Of a stretch of DNA of 64,000 nucleotides, positions 34,310 through 43,512 are shown in pieces. Where the stretch lies: the NCBI GenBank assembly GCA_910575005.1, contig CAJTCL010000011.1, forward strand, positions 1-64,000. Reading direction: 5' to 3'. Under the pieces are notes generated by a model. It had not been told where the DNA came from, made no database searches, and was given only the letters and a program-made list of their open reading frames with translations. The first letter of the stretch is position 1, and each line of letters begins with the position of its first letter. The position numbers and the translations under genes were made by a program. Origin of the DNA: Lachnospiraceae bacterium (GTDB taxonomy: Bacteria > Bacillota > Clostridia > Lachnospirales > Lachnospiraceae).

Positions 34310-35572
34310 ATGGAACAGACAGCAATAAGAGTGACACAGGTCAGTAAAATATATAAATTATATGATACCCCTTCTGCCAGGCTGAAGGACGCATTGGGAT
34401 TTTCCAGAAAGAAAAATTATCGGGAACATCAGGCATTGAAAGAAATCAACTTGGAGATCAAAAAGGGTGAGACCATTGGAATTATCGGAACAAACGGTTC
34501 TGGTAAATCTACATTGTTAAAGATTATCACCGGGGTGATTGGCCCTACCAGTGGAGAAGTGGAGGTTAAGGGCAGAATCTCTGCACTGCTAGAGCTTGGC
34601 GCAGGATTTAATATGGAATACACAGGGATTGAAAATGTCCATCTGCAGGGAGCTATGATGGGATTTTCCAGAGAAGAGATTGAACAAAAGATGCAGGCCA
34701 TTCTTAGTTTTGCTGATATAGGGGATTTTGTAAATCAGCCAGTCAAAACTTATTCTAGTGGAATGTTTATGCGTCTGGCCTTTGCAGTGGCTATCAATAT
34801 TGATCCAGAAATATTGATTGTGGATGAAGCTTTGTCGGTGGGAGATGTCTTTTTTCAGGCCAAATGTTATCGCAAATTTGAGGAATTTAAGGCTTTGGGC
34901 AAGACGATTTTGTTTGTCAGCCATGATCTGAGCAGTATTACCAAATACTGTGACCGAGCGGTTTTATTAAATCGGGGCGTCAAGGTCATGGAGGGAACAC
35001 CCAAAGAAGCGGTCGACCGATTTAAAATGGTACTTGTAGAACAGGAGGAAGCACAGCGCAAAGAAAACACATCCCTGTGGAGTCCTAAGAATACAGGGGT
35101 TAAATGGCGTGACAGCTTGTCAATCAATCCAGAAACTTTAGAGTATGGAGATAAGAAAGCAGAAATTTTGGATTTTGCTATTGTGGATAAGACAGGCAAA
35201 ATCTCCAATGTGATTGAGAAGGGTACAAAATGTACCATTAAGATGAAAGTTCTATTTCATGAAGCGGTGGCAGAGCCTATCTTTGCTTTTACGCTTAAGA
35301 ATTTGATGGGCATTGAACTTACTGGAACGAATACTATGTTGGAGGATCAGATCATTGAACCAAAGAAAAAAGGGGATGTCCAGATTATTAGTTTTACACA
35401 GGAGATGAAGCTGCAGGGAGGAGAATATTTGTTATCCCTGGGGTGTACTGGGTATGAGAAGGAGACATTTCAGGTACATCACAGGCTGTATGATGTCTGT
35501 AGTTTAAATGTGATTTCTGCAAAAAATACAGTCGGGTATTTTGATATGGAATCCACAGTGGAGATTGAGTGA
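34310..35572 (+). CDS. ABC polysaccharide exporter ATPase with C-terminal substrate-binding domain (Wzt-like), system 1
   Basis: Residues 1-240 are the ATPase: GTNGSGKSTLLK (Walker A), YSSGMFMRLAFAVA (signature), ILIVDEALSVGD (Walker B) and FVSHDLSS. Residues about 285-420 form an extra beta-rich domain like Wzt_C, which in Gram-negative O9a-type systems recognises the capped non-reducing end of the polymer. I took ATG 34310, after GAGAGGGA, over an upstream in-frame start at 34274. The CTD is absent from the second ATPase at 40747. Its presence here, just before a WbdD-like gene, argues for end-cap-dependent export. Confidence 0.9.
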   Translation: MEQTAIRVTQVSKIYKLYDTPSARLKDALGFSRKKNYREHQALKEINLEIKKGETIGIIGTNGSGKSTLLKIITGVIGPTSGEVEVKGRISALLELGAGFNMEYTGIENVHLQGAMMGFSREEIEQKMQAILSFADIGDFVNQPVKTYSSGMFMRLAFAVAINIDPEILIVDEALSVGDVFFQAKCYRKFEEFKALGKTILFVSHDLSSITKYCDRAVLLNRGVKVMEGTPKEAVDRFKMVLVEQEEAQRKENTSLWSPKNTGVKWRDSLSINPETLEYGDKKAEILDFAIVDKTGKISNVIEKGTKCTIKMKVLFHEAVAEPIFAFTLKNLMGIELTGTNTMLEDQIIEPKKKGDVQIISFTQEMKLQGGEYLLSLGCTGYEKETFQVHHRLYDVCSLNVISAKNTVGYFDMESTVEIE

Positions 35573-35606
35573 GAAATCTTTTTCGTTACAGGAAATGGAG
35601 GAGACT

Positions 35607-37751
35607 ATGGAAAAAATCGGAAATGTCATTTTGGACGATACCCATTATCCAGGGGAGGACTTGTACAGCGATGGGGTTGTGGAAGATCATATTCTGGAAT
35701 TAGTGCAGACTTATCCAGTAAGTGAATATCCACAAGTGATTGCCAGAGAGAAGGATTGGGCAGTGATGTATCATCTGGCTCACGGCCGAGAAAATATACT
35801 AAGCTGGTATCCTTTTGAGCCAGGCACAAAGGTGTTGGAAGTCGGTGCTGGGTGCGGTGCAGTGACAGGTGCACTTGCAGCTTTGGCAGGCTCTGTAACC
35901 TGTATTGATTTGTCCAAAAAGCGCAGTATGATCAATGCGACACGCCACAAAGACAGTGATAATATCCAGATTTGTCTGGGAAATTTCCAGGATGTGGAGC
36001 AGGGATTAGCTTGTGATTTTGATTATGCTACCTTAATTGGTGTCTTTGAATATGGAAGAGGTTATATCGGCGGTGACAAACCTTATCATGGATTTCTCAG
36101 CACAGTGATGGAGCATCTTCGTCCAGGTGGCAAATTGCTTATGGCGATTGAAAATAAATTTGGGCTTAAATACTGGGCTGGCTGTCGGGAAGACCATGTG
36201 GGAACTTATTTTGAGGGATTGGAAGGCTATCCTAAGACTGACGGAGTGCGCACGTTTACTAGGCCAGAATTGATTCAGATAATAGAAGCGTGTGGTTATA
36301 CAGATTATCAGTTTTACTATCCTTATCCAGATTATAAATTCCCGCTGACAATTTATTCAGATCAGCATTTGCCAAAGGTCGGAGAGCTGAAACATAATCT
36401 CTGTAATTTTGACCGTGACCGTTTGTTGCTAATGGAGGAAGAGAAGGTTTATGATCAGATCATTAAGGATGGACTATTTTCACTCTATTCTAATTCTTTT
36501 TTCGTGGAGATCACCAAACCTGGGGCTGAAAAAAAGCAGCAAGCAGAACAAGTATTTTATACAAAATATTCCAGTGGGCGTGTGCCGGAATTTTCAATAC
36601 AGACACGAATTGCCCAGAACATAGCGGGGAAACCTATCTTATATAAACAGTCTGAATTTTTGGCAGGGCAGAAGCATATCCATCATATGGCAGAAGCAGG
36701 CAAACGTCTGTCGGATCTGTGGCAGGAAAAGGCTCTGCTTAAGGTAAATCACAATACACTGCATAGAGACAGAATTGAATTTGAGTATTTAAAAGGCATC
36801 ACACTAGAAGAACAGTTGGATCTGATGCTAGAACAGGGCAGATATCAGGAGGCTGTGGAAAGTATTTGCAATGCCTTGCGAAGAATTAAAGACAGTGCTC
36901 CCACAGAAATCTTTGAGATGACTCCAGAATTTCAGCAAGTATTTGGACAGGCTGAGATTTTGTCAGGAGAACCTGCTGTCTCAGTGGCAGATGTGGATCT
37001 GATTTTTTCAAATCTTCTTTGTACAGAGGATGGCGAATGGCATGTATTAGATTATGAGTGGACCTTTTTCTTTCCGGTACCAATTCGCTTTATTCTCTAT
37101 CGTGCGCTTCATTATTATCTGCAGTTGTCACCAGGGCGCAGGAAGTTAGAAGATTATTGTGATTTTTATAGAGAATTTGGTATCACATCAGAATGTCAGA
37201 GTATTTATGCTAAGATGGAACGACAATTTCAGAATTATATTTCTGGAGACAGTATCTCTTTGGCTGGTTTATATCCTGTAATGGGGAAGAGGGCGCTCCC
37301 CCTGGAGGATTTGCTGGAAGGGACAGATCGCAGAAGGGTGCAGATATATCTGGACTATGGGGAGGGATTTTCTGAACAGAATTCTTACTTTATAGAAGCA
37401 TACTATAAGGAAAAGCTTCAATATAGGGTAACTGTGCCAGAACTGGCGGCAGGGATCAGGATTGATCCAGTGCTGAGCACTTGTATTTTAAGTGAATTAG
37501 AATTATCCTGGACAGAAAGCGGACTGCCAGTACAATATAGAACCACAGGTTTTCCGTTAGAGGAGAATTGTTTTCTGTTTGACAATTCTGACCCAAAGAT
37601 TATAATAGAAGAGATACCGCAGGGCGGCGGTGAAATTCAAGTTTCCTACCAGATCAGTATTTTGGAGCAGGAGACAGCAAAGCTTTTGATGGGGAAGCTG
37701 AATCCCCCAGAGCGAAGGAAGAAAAAGAGTTGGGGATTGATAAAAGGATAA
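35607..37751 (+). CDS. WbdD-like methyltransferase-kinase fusion, putative polymer chain terminator
   Basis: This is a 714-residue two-domain protein. Residues about 50-230 are a class I SAM methyltransferase with motif I VLEVGAGCGAVTGALA and a motif IV-like region at LIGVFEYGRG. Residues about 330-560 resemble a small kinase fold: Lys in ILYKQSEF, a hinge-like FEYLKGITLEEQL, catalytic-loop-like DVDLIFSNLL and metal-binding-like VLDYEWT. The remaining 150 residues are beta-rich and unassigned. In E. coli O9a, WbdD has the same order and caps the chain with methyl phosphate. GGAGG precedes ATG 35607. Activity is inferred. Confidence 0.7.
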   Translation: MEKIGNVILDDTHYPGEDLYSDGVVEDHILELVQTYPVSEYPQVIAREKDWAVMYHLAHGRENILSWYPFEPGTKVLEVGAGCGAVTGALAALAGSVTCIDLSKKRSMINATRHKDSDNIQICLGNFQDVEQGLACDFDYATLIGVFEYGRGYIGGDKPYHGFLSTVMEHLRPGGKLLMAIENKFGLKYWAGCREDHVGTYFEGLEGYPKTDGVRTFTRPELIQIIEACGYTDYQFYYPYPDYKFPLTIYSDQHLPKVGELKHNLCNFDRDRLLLMEEEKVYDQIIKDGLFSLYSNSFFVEITKPGAEKKQQAEQVFYTKYSSGRVPEFSIQTRIAQNIAGKPILYKQSEFLAGQKHIHHMAEAGKRLSDLWQEKALLKVNHNTLHRDRIEFEYLKGITLEEQLDLMLEQGRYQEAVESICNALRRIKDSAPTEIFEMTPEFQQVFGQAEILSGEPAVSVADVDLIFSNLLCTEDGEWHVLDYEWTFFFPVPIRFILYRALHYYLQLSPGRRKLEDYCDFYREFGITSECQSIYAKMERQFQNYISGDSISLAGLYPVMGKRALPLEDLLEGTDRRRVQIYLDYGEGFSEQNSYFIEAYYKEKLQYRVTVPELAAGIRIDPVLSTCILSELELSWTESGLPVQYRTTGFPLEENCFLFDNSDPKIIIEEIPQGGGEIQVSYQISILEQETAKLLMGKLNPPERRKKKSWGLIKG

Positions 37752-37755
37752 AAAT

Positions 37756-39117
37756 ATGAGTAGAAGAGAACAATATAAGCATTTGTTGAATCTGACAGCA
37801 AATTATATTATGCTGGCGTGTGAGGCAGCTCTGTTTGCATATGTTTGGTATTTTATGTATGACCCCGTTTTGTCAAAGGCTCATCGTTTCTGGAATCGAG
37901 GAAACTGGGCAGTAATTGGTATGTATGCACTGATTTTGTATTTTTTTACCAGGACATTTGGCGGATATCGAATAGGATATTTGAGAATTACGGATATCTG
38001 TCTCTCACAGATACTCTCCATTTTCTGTGCCAATATAGTAGGATATTTACAGGTGTGTCTGATTGGCAATGATTATATGCCAATTATGCCAATGTTGATT
38101 TTGACAGGTTTGGAATTACTGATCGTTCTTCCAGGTGTCTATCTGGTTCGTTTTATCTATACCAGACTATATCCGCCCAGAAAAATGATTGTCATATATG
38201 GAGAACATTCCCCCAAAGATTTGATCAATAAGATCAATTCCAGAAAAGATAAATACAATGTCTGTGCCACTGCCAGTGTATATTTGGGATATAAGGCATT
38301 GTACGAAAAAATTATGCAGTTTGAGGCAGTGGTACTCTGTGACCTGCCCACCAAAATGCGCAATCAGATTTTAAAATTTTGTTTTGATCAGGGTAAACGA
38401 ACTTATATTACACCTAAGATATCTGATATTATTTTAAATGGTACTGAGTGCATCCACTTATTCGACTCCCCGCTGATGCTTTCACGTAATCGGGGACTCA
38501 CCATAGAACAGCGATTTGTAAAACGGACGATGGATATCGTGATGTCATTGATTGCCATTGTGATTTCTTCTCCCATATTGCTGTTAATTGCAGCCAGTAT
38601 CAAACTATATGACAGAGGACCAGTATTCTATACGCAGGAACGATTGACCAGGGATGGTGAAATTTTTCGGATTATTAAGTTTCGCAGTATGCGTATGGAT
38701 TCCGAGATAGAGGGAGCACAGCTTGCCAGAAAAGATGATGACCGAATTACACCAGTAGGAAGGATTATTCGGCGCACTCATTTTGATGAATTACCACAGA
38801 TTTTTAATATTTTAAAGGGAGAGATGTCTTTTGTGGGTCCCAGGCCAGAACGTGAGGTAATTGCCACTCAGTATGAGGCGGTGATTCCAGAGTTTAGCTT
38901 TCGCTTAAAGGTGAAAGCAGGTCTGACAGGTTATGCACAGGTATATGGAAAATACAATACCACGCCGTATGATAAATTAAAATTAGATTTAACTTATATA
39001 GAAACATATTCTTTTTGGCAGGATCTAAAATTGATGTTGATGACATTTAAAATTATTTTTCAGAAAGAGAATACAGAAGGAATTGATAAAGAACAGAAAA
39101 CTGCGGTGAAGAAGTGA
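37756..39117 (+). CDS. Polyprenyl-phosphate sugar phosphotransferase (initiating transferase)
   Basis: This 453-residue enzyme should start polymer synthesis by loading a sugar-1-phosphate onto undecaprenyl phosphate. Four N-terminal helices (about 12-145) and a nucleotide-binding-like middle precede the catalytic bacterial sugar transferase domain (about 250-445). That domain has KRTMDIVMSLIAIV, TRDGEIFRIIKFRSM, TPVGRIIRRTHFDELPQ and GEMSFVGPRPE. It belongs to the WbaP/CpsE group, so the sugar is probably glucose or galactose. It follows the WbdD-like gene by four bases. Confidence 0.9.
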   Translation: MSRREQYKHLLNLTANYIMLACEAALFAYVWYFMYDPVLSKAHRFWNRGNWAVIGMYALILYFFTRTFGGYRIGYLRITDICLSQILSIFCANIVGYLQVCLIGNDYMPIMPMLILTGLELLIVLPGVYLVRFIYTRLYPPRKMIVIYGEHSPKDLINKINSRKDKYNVCATASVYLGYKALYEKIMQFEAVVLCDLPTKMRNQILKFCFDQGKRTYITPKISDIILNGTECIHLFDSPLMLSRNRGLTIEQRFVKRTMDIVMSLIAIVISSPILLLIAASIKLYDRGPVFYTQERLTRDGEIFRIIKFRSMRMDSEIEGAQLARKDDDRITPVGRIIRRTHFDELPQIFNILKGEMSFVGPRPEREVIATQYEAVIPEFSFRLKVKAGLTGYAQVYGKYNTTPYDKLKLDLTYIETYSFWQDLKLMLMTFKIIFQKENTEGIDKEQKTAVKK

Positions 39118-39130
39118 ACTGGAGGAAACT

Positions 39131-39877
39131 ATGGAAGATGAGGTATTGGTATCGGTAATTATGCCTGCATATAATAAGGAAGAATATATTGTTCAGGCGC
39201 TGGAATCGGTATTGTGCCAAAAAATACCACTGGAGCTTTTGATTATAGATGATTGTTCTGTCGATCATACTGTGGATAGAGTGCGGAAGTATGTAGATGG
39301 AACTCGTGTGAAGTTATTTTGCAATAAAAATAATTTGGGCGTTGCAAAGAGCCGCAATATCGGCATAAGGAATGCAAAGGGAAAATATGTTGCGTTCTTA
39401 GATGCAGATGATTGGTGGAGTGAGGGAAAATTAGAGGCACAATGTCACATATTAGAGCAGGCAAAGGTGGTATTGTGCTGTACAGGAAGGGAACTGATGA
39501 ATCCAGATGGCAGCCCCAAAGGAAAAATCATTGGGGTGCCGCAGGAGATTACTTATCCTATGCTGCTTAGGACAAACAGCATACCATGTTCTTCGGTTGT
39601 GATTAGGACTGAGGTGGCGAGAGAATTTTATATGTGTCATGATGAATTACATGAAGATTATATTCTGTGGCTGCAGGTTTTGAAAAAATATAAGAAAGCC
39701 TATGGATTAGACCAGCCAATGTTAAAATGCCGGCTCAGTGAAAATGGAAAGTCAAGGAATAAATTAAAGTCAGCAAAAATGCAGTTGGGAGTATATCGTT
39801 ATATGGGATTTGGGCGTCTAGCTTCCTGGTATTACTTTATTCAATATGTGATAAATGGTATTAGAAAGTATAGTTGA
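39131..39877 (+). CDS. Family 2 glycosyltransferase
   Basis: This is a 248-residue GT-A protein: VSVIMPAYNKEEYIVQALESV, IIDDCSVDHTVD and FLDADDWW, with a short C-terminal helix region. It resembles TuaG/WcaA-type transferases. GGAGG precedes the start. It sits between the initiating transferase and a promoter for the second exporter, so it may add the second sugar. Donor and acceptor are unknown. Confidence 0.85.
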   Translation: MEDEVLVSVIMPAYNKEEYIVQALESVLCQKIPLELLIIDDCSVDHTVDRVRKYVDGTRVKLFCNKNNLGVAKSRNIGIRNAKGKYVAFLDADDWWSEGKLEAQCHILEQAKVVLCCTGRELMNPDGSPKGKIIGVPQEITYPMLLRTNSIPCSSVVIRTEVAREFYMCHDELHEDYILWLQVLKKYKKAYGLDQPMLKCRLSENGKSRNKLKSAKMQLGVYRYMGFGRLASWYYFIQYVINGIRKYS

Positions 39878-39891
39878 TGTCATAGATTTAT

Positions 39892-39921
39892 TTGACGAAT
39901 ACCTGCCATGTATGGTAGAAT
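39892..39921 (+). promoter_or_regulatory. Internal promoter of the second ABC exporter
   Basis: TTGACG (39892-39897) and TAGAAT (39916-39921) are 18 bases apart, with an extended TG motif (39913-39914) before the -10. The in-frame ATG at 39908 lies between the two boxes, which supports the later TTG start at 39959. Confidence 0.6.
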
Positions 39922-39958
39922 ATGTAAATTAGTAAATAGTGTTGGAGGAACTATAGTT

Positions 39959-40744
39959 TTGAAAAGATTTATAAATGACTCAAAAAAATATTGGGAATCT
40001 GCCAAGTTTTCTGCAAAATCGTCTTTGAAATCAGAAGTGGCCAGTTCTCATTTGAGCTGGTTGTGGTGGATCCTTGATCCTCTGCTCTTTATGTTGGTAT
40101 ATTCTTTTATTGCTTTGATTGTGTTTGGACGCGGGGAGAAATATTTTGCTGCGTTTGTGTTTATAGGATTGTCGAGTTGGAATTTTTTCTCTAAAACAGT
40201 AAGGCAGAGTGTTCGGCTTGTAAGCCAGAACAGCGCCATTGTATCGAAAGTGTATTTGCCAAAATATGTATTGGTTTATACGCAGATCATGATCAATGGA
40301 TTTAAAATGTTAATTTCTTTTGTACTGGTGATTGGCATTATGATAATATATCGGGTGCCGGTTGACTATAATCTTTTATTTGTGATACCGCTTTTTTTGA
40401 CATTGGGATTATTGACATTTGGTATAAGTTCCATTATGCTGCATTTTGGTGTATGGGTGGATGACTTATTTAATGTAGTAAATGTCTTGTTAAAGCTGGT
40501 ATTTTATTTGTCAGGTATCTTTTATAATATTGCCAACAGAAATATACCAGAACCGTATGCAGGGATTCTATTAAAAGGAAATCCAATTGCTTTTGTTATG
40601 AATGAACTAAGAAATTGTATGATTTATTCAACTACCCCAGATTTGGTATGGCTGGCTGTTTGGTTTGTGGCAGGAATCATTTTATCTGTCATCGGTGTCA
40701 AGATAATCTATAAATATGAAAACAGTTATGTAAAGGTGATTTGA
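39959..40744 (+). CDS. ABC polysaccharide exporter permease (Wzm/TagG-like), system 2
   Basis: This is a 261-residue ABC-2 permease with six hydrophobic segments and the family motif SSHLSWLWWILDPLLFMLVY. I chose TTG 39959 because GGAGG (39944-39948) lies ten bases before it; the only longer start (ATG 39908) falls inside the promoter at 39892. It is diverged from the first permease at 33463. Its stop is two bases before its ATPase partner, so they are coupled. Confidence 0.85.
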   Translation: MKRFINDSKKYWESAKFSAKSSLKSEVASSHLSWLWWILDPLLFMLVYSFIALIVFGRGEKYFAAFVFIGLSSWNFFSKTVRQSVRLVSQNSAIVSKVYLPKYVLVYTQIMINGFKMLISFVLVIGIMIIYRVPVDYNLLFVIPLFLTLGLLTFGISSIMLHFGVWVDDLFNVVNVLLKLVFYLSGIFYNIANRNIPEPYAGILLKGNPIAFVMNELRNCMIYSTTPDLVWLAVWFVAGIILSVIGVKIIYKYENSYVKVI

Positions 40745-40746
40745 TT

Positions 40747-41481
40747 ATGGAAAGCAAAGAATATGCGATAGAAGTTGAGAATCTAAAAATAAGATATCGG
40801 TGCTTAAAAAAGGTTTCCATAAGAAAAAGTCTTTTTTCTCCAAAGAAAAGTAAGGTGGAAACCTTTGAGGCTGTAAAAGGGATTTCTTTTAAAGTCCCAA
40901 AAGGAGAAATTTTGGGAATTATTGGCAAGAATGGAAGCGGGAAATCTACGCTTTTACGTGCCTTGGCGGGAATTTTTTCGGCAGATGAGGGGACAATTGA
41001 TTTGCATGGACATTCTGTTTCTCTGCTTTCAATTGGTGTAGGTTTTCAGAAGAAACTCAGTGGCCGAGAAAATATTTTGTTATCTGGAATACTGTTGGGA
41101 TTTACTGAGACACAGGTTCGGGAAAAGATGGATGAGATTATTGCTTTTTCTGAATTGGGAGATTTTATTGATCTGCCAGTGAAAACATATTCTAGTGGTA
41201 TGTACTCTAAGCTGGCGTTTTCGATTACAGCAATTTTGGAAACAGAGATTATGCTGGTGGATGAAGTGTTAAGTGTGGGAGATGCTAAGTTTAAGAAAAA
41301 AAGTTTTAAAAAAATGAGACAATTGATTTCAAATAAAGAACGGACTGTGGTGATCGTGTCACATAATAGTGATACGATCAATCGGCTGTGTAATTCAGTG
41401 CTCTGGATTCATGATGGATTGGTGAAGATGCAGGGTACGACACAGGAAGTAATGCCGAAATATGAGGAATTTATGGCGTAA
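40747..41481 (+). CDS. ABC polysaccharide exporter ATPase (Wzt/TagH-like, no C-terminal domain), system 2
   Basis: This 244-residue ATPase has GKNGSGKSTLLRALAG, a TYSSGMYSKLAFSI signature, MLVDEVLSVGD and VIVSHNSDT. It lacks the substrate-binding extension of the first ATPase, so it should export without reading an end cap, as in TagGH teichoic acid export. ATG 40747 follows AAAGGTGA; a TTG six bases upstream is less likely. Confidence 0.9.
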   Translation: MESKEYAIEVENLKIRYRCLKKVSIRKSLFSPKKSKVETFEAVKGISFKVPKGEILGIIGKNGSGKSTLLRALAGIFSADEGTIDLHGHSVSLLSIGVGFQKKLSGRENILLSGILLGFTETQVREKMDEIIAFSELGDFIDLPVKTYSSGMYSKLAFSITAILETEIMLVDEVLSVGDAKFKKKSFKKMRQLISNKERTVVIVSHNSDTINRLCNSVLWIHDGLVKMQGTTQEVMPKYEEFMA

Positions 41482-41506
41482 AATGTCGTCAAACTGGAGG
41501 TTTATG

Positions 41507-42319
41507 ATGGATCAGGATGATAAACTTAAATTGCACAGCCATATATTAGATATATTTCAGGAAATAATAAGAGTGTGTGATGATTGCCATATTACTTATT
41601 TTATTATGGGAGGAACGGCATTGGGAGCAGTTCGGCATGGAGGATTTATTCCCTGGGATGATGATTTGGATATTGGAATGATGCGTCAGGATTATGAGAG
41701 GTTTTTGAGGGAAGCGCCAAGATGTTTGCGTCAAGATTTGTTTTTGCAGACCTATGAGACTGAGAAAAAATCTCCTTTTTATTTTGCAAAGGTACGGAAA
41801 AGCCATACAAAGTTTGTGGAGAAATACTGCCGGAATCTTCATATCCATGATGGAATTTATGTAGATATTTTTCCATATGATAATATACCAGATGCTAAGG
41901 TCGAGCGCAACAACTATTATAAAAAGTCCAAAATTCTTCTAAATCTCTATATTGCTAAATGTTTGACAGGGACAAGCGTGGAATATAGTGGGTGGAAAAA
42001 TCTGTGCTATAAAAGTATTCGCACTATATTTCATATATTATTACTACCAATTCCAAAATCATTTCTGTTTCGCTTAGTAGATAAAAATTTGCAAAGATAT
42101 AATAGTAGCGATACAGAATATGTGGGATATGGAGGGCTGCCTAAAATACAGGTTCCAAAGAATGATGTTGTATCTCCAGCAGAGATTAAATTTGAGGGGC
42201 TTATGGTAAAATGCCCCAGAAATATTGAAAATTATCTGCATGATAATTTTGGGGATTATCGTCAATTACCACCAAAAAATGAAAGAAAGGGACATGCACC
42301 ATATAAGATGCAGGTATAA
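41507..42319 (+). CDS. LicD family phosphotransferase
   Basis: LicD proteins transfer phosphocholine or another phosphodiester-linked group from a CDP donor to surface polymers. Diagnostic motifs are present: FIMGGTALGAVRHGG, PWDDDLDIGM with the catalytic acidic cluster, and YVDIFPYDN. I took ATG 41507 because GGAGG lies six bases before it; ATG 41504 is only three away. It has 270 residues. The next gene is a phosphonate enzyme, and a LicC-like nucleotidyltransferase lies at 46480, so the group transferred here may be a phosphonate and not choline. No choline uptake or kinase gene is in the window. Confidence 0.88.
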   Translation: MDQDDKLKLHSHILDIFQEIIRVCDDCHITYFIMGGTALGAVRHGGFIPWDDDLDIGMMRQDYERFLREAPRCLRQDLFLQTYETEKKSPFYFAKVRKSHTKFVEKYCRNLHIHDGIYVDIFPYDNIPDAKVERNNYYKKSKILLNLYIAKCLTGTSVEYSGWKNLCYKSIRTIFHILLLPIPKSFLFRLVDKNLQRYNSSDTEYVGYGGLPKIQVPKNDVVSPAEIKFEGLMVKCPRNIENYLHDNFGDYRQLPPKNERKGHAPYKMQV

Positions 42320-42330
42320 AGGGAAAGAAA

Positions 42331-43455
42331 ATGAAAATTGATTATTTAATGAAAGAAATTGAAAAACTTGGAGTAAATTTTTATACAGGTGTACCAGATT
42401 CACAGTTAAAGGCGTTTTGTGATTTGTTAATGGAGCAATATGGTGTGGGAGAGCAGCATGTGATTGCTGCAAACGAAGGCGCGGCTGTGGGGCTTGCGGC
42501 AGGTCATTATTTGGCAACTGGAAATCCAGCAGTGGTCTATATGCAAAACAGTGGTATTGGTAATGCAGTCAATCCAATTTGTTCATTGGTAAATGACAAG
42601 GTTTATGCGATTCCAGTGCTGTTTATGGTTGGATGGCGGGGAGAGCCAGGAGTTCATGATGAACCACAGCATATTTATCAGGGAGAGATCACCAAAGAGA
42701 TTCTTGAGTGTCTGGGAGTGAAACATTTTGTGATCAGCAAGGAGACTACACCTGAGGAGCTGGAAACTTATTTTAAGGAAATTAAAGAAGAGTTCAAACT
42801 GGGGCACCAGTGTGCGCTTGTGGTGCGCAAAGGAGCGCTTGAATCAGAAGCAAAAGTTAAATATACCAATCACTATCCGATGTCCAGAGAGGAAGTGGTG
42901 AATTGCTTTGTGGATCATATGCAGGAAAAAGATGTTATTGTATCTACTACAGGAAAACTTTCCAGGGAGTTGTTTGAGGCCAGGGAAGCTAGAGGACAAG
43001 GGCATGAGAGAGATTTTCTTACGGTAGGTTCTATGGGGCATTCTTCTATGATTGCAATGGGAATTGCCAGAAAGAAGCGTGACAGGCGTGTATTCTGTCT
43101 GGATGGAGATGGAGCAGTGTTAATGCACATGGGAAGTCTTGCAGTAGCTGGTGCTGATAAATTGAACAATTTTGTGCATGTGCTGTTTAATAATGGAGCG
43201 CATGAGACAGTCGGAGGGCTGCCAACGGTAAGTGAATCGATATCTTATCCAGAGATCGCACAGGCATGTGGCTATGATCATATTTTTAAGGCACAAAACA
43301 AGGAAGAGTTAGTTAAATTATTTGAGCAGATATATGCGGCAGAGGGCTCTGTATTTGTTGAGGTAAAGACCAATCTTGTTTCACGGGCGGATCTTGGACG
43401 GCCAACAACGACACCCATTCAGAATAAAGAAGCTTTTATGAATTTTTTAAAATAG
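42331..43455 (+). CDS. aepY: Phosphonopyruvate decarboxylase
   Basis: It is a thiamine diphosphate enzyme that drives phosphonate synthesis by decarboxylating phosphonopyruvate to phosphonoacetaldehyde. It has the N-terminal FYTGVPDSQLKAFCD and AANEGAAVGLAAGHYLATG with the cofactor Glu, the GWRGEPGVHDEPQH segment typical of this family, and a C-terminal GDG...NN thiamine-binding motif starting near residue 259. Length 374 is normal. The matching PEP mutase is 15 kb downstream at 58426. Confidence 0.92.
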   Translation: MKIDYLMKEIEKLGVNFYTGVPDSQLKAFCDLLMEQYGVGEQHVIAANEGAAVGLAAGHYLATGNPAVVYMQNSGIGNAVNPICSLVNDKVYAIPVLFMVGWRGEPGVHDEPQHIYQGEITKEILECLGVKHFVISKETTPEELETYFKEIKEEFKLGHQCALVVRKGALESEAKVKYTNHYPMSREEVVNCFVDHMQEKDVIVSTTGKLSRELFEAREARGQGHERDFLTVGSMGHSSMIAMGIARKKRDRRVFCLDGDGAVLMHMGSLAVAGADKLNNFVHVLFNNGAHETVGGLPTVSESISYPEIAQACGYDHIFKAQNKEELVKLFEQIYAAEGSVFVEVKTNLVSRADLGRPTTTPIQNKEAFMNFLK

Positions 43456-43474
43456 TACAAATGAAATATTATCA

Positions 43475-43512
43475 GGGAGGAGCATATAGTTTAATCTATA
43501 TATGGGACGATG
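43475..43512 (+). promoter_or_regulatory. Unusual ribosome binding region with a hairpin before the MBOAT start
   Basis: GGGAGG (43475-43480) is 29 bases from ATG 43510, too far for direct use. Between them ATATAG (43484-43489) pairs with CTATAT (43496-43501). If the hairpin folds, 11 unpaired bases remain between the site and the start, a workable distance. A TAA at 43492-43494 and the lack of a closer in-frame start support ATG 43510. Confidence 0.4.
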
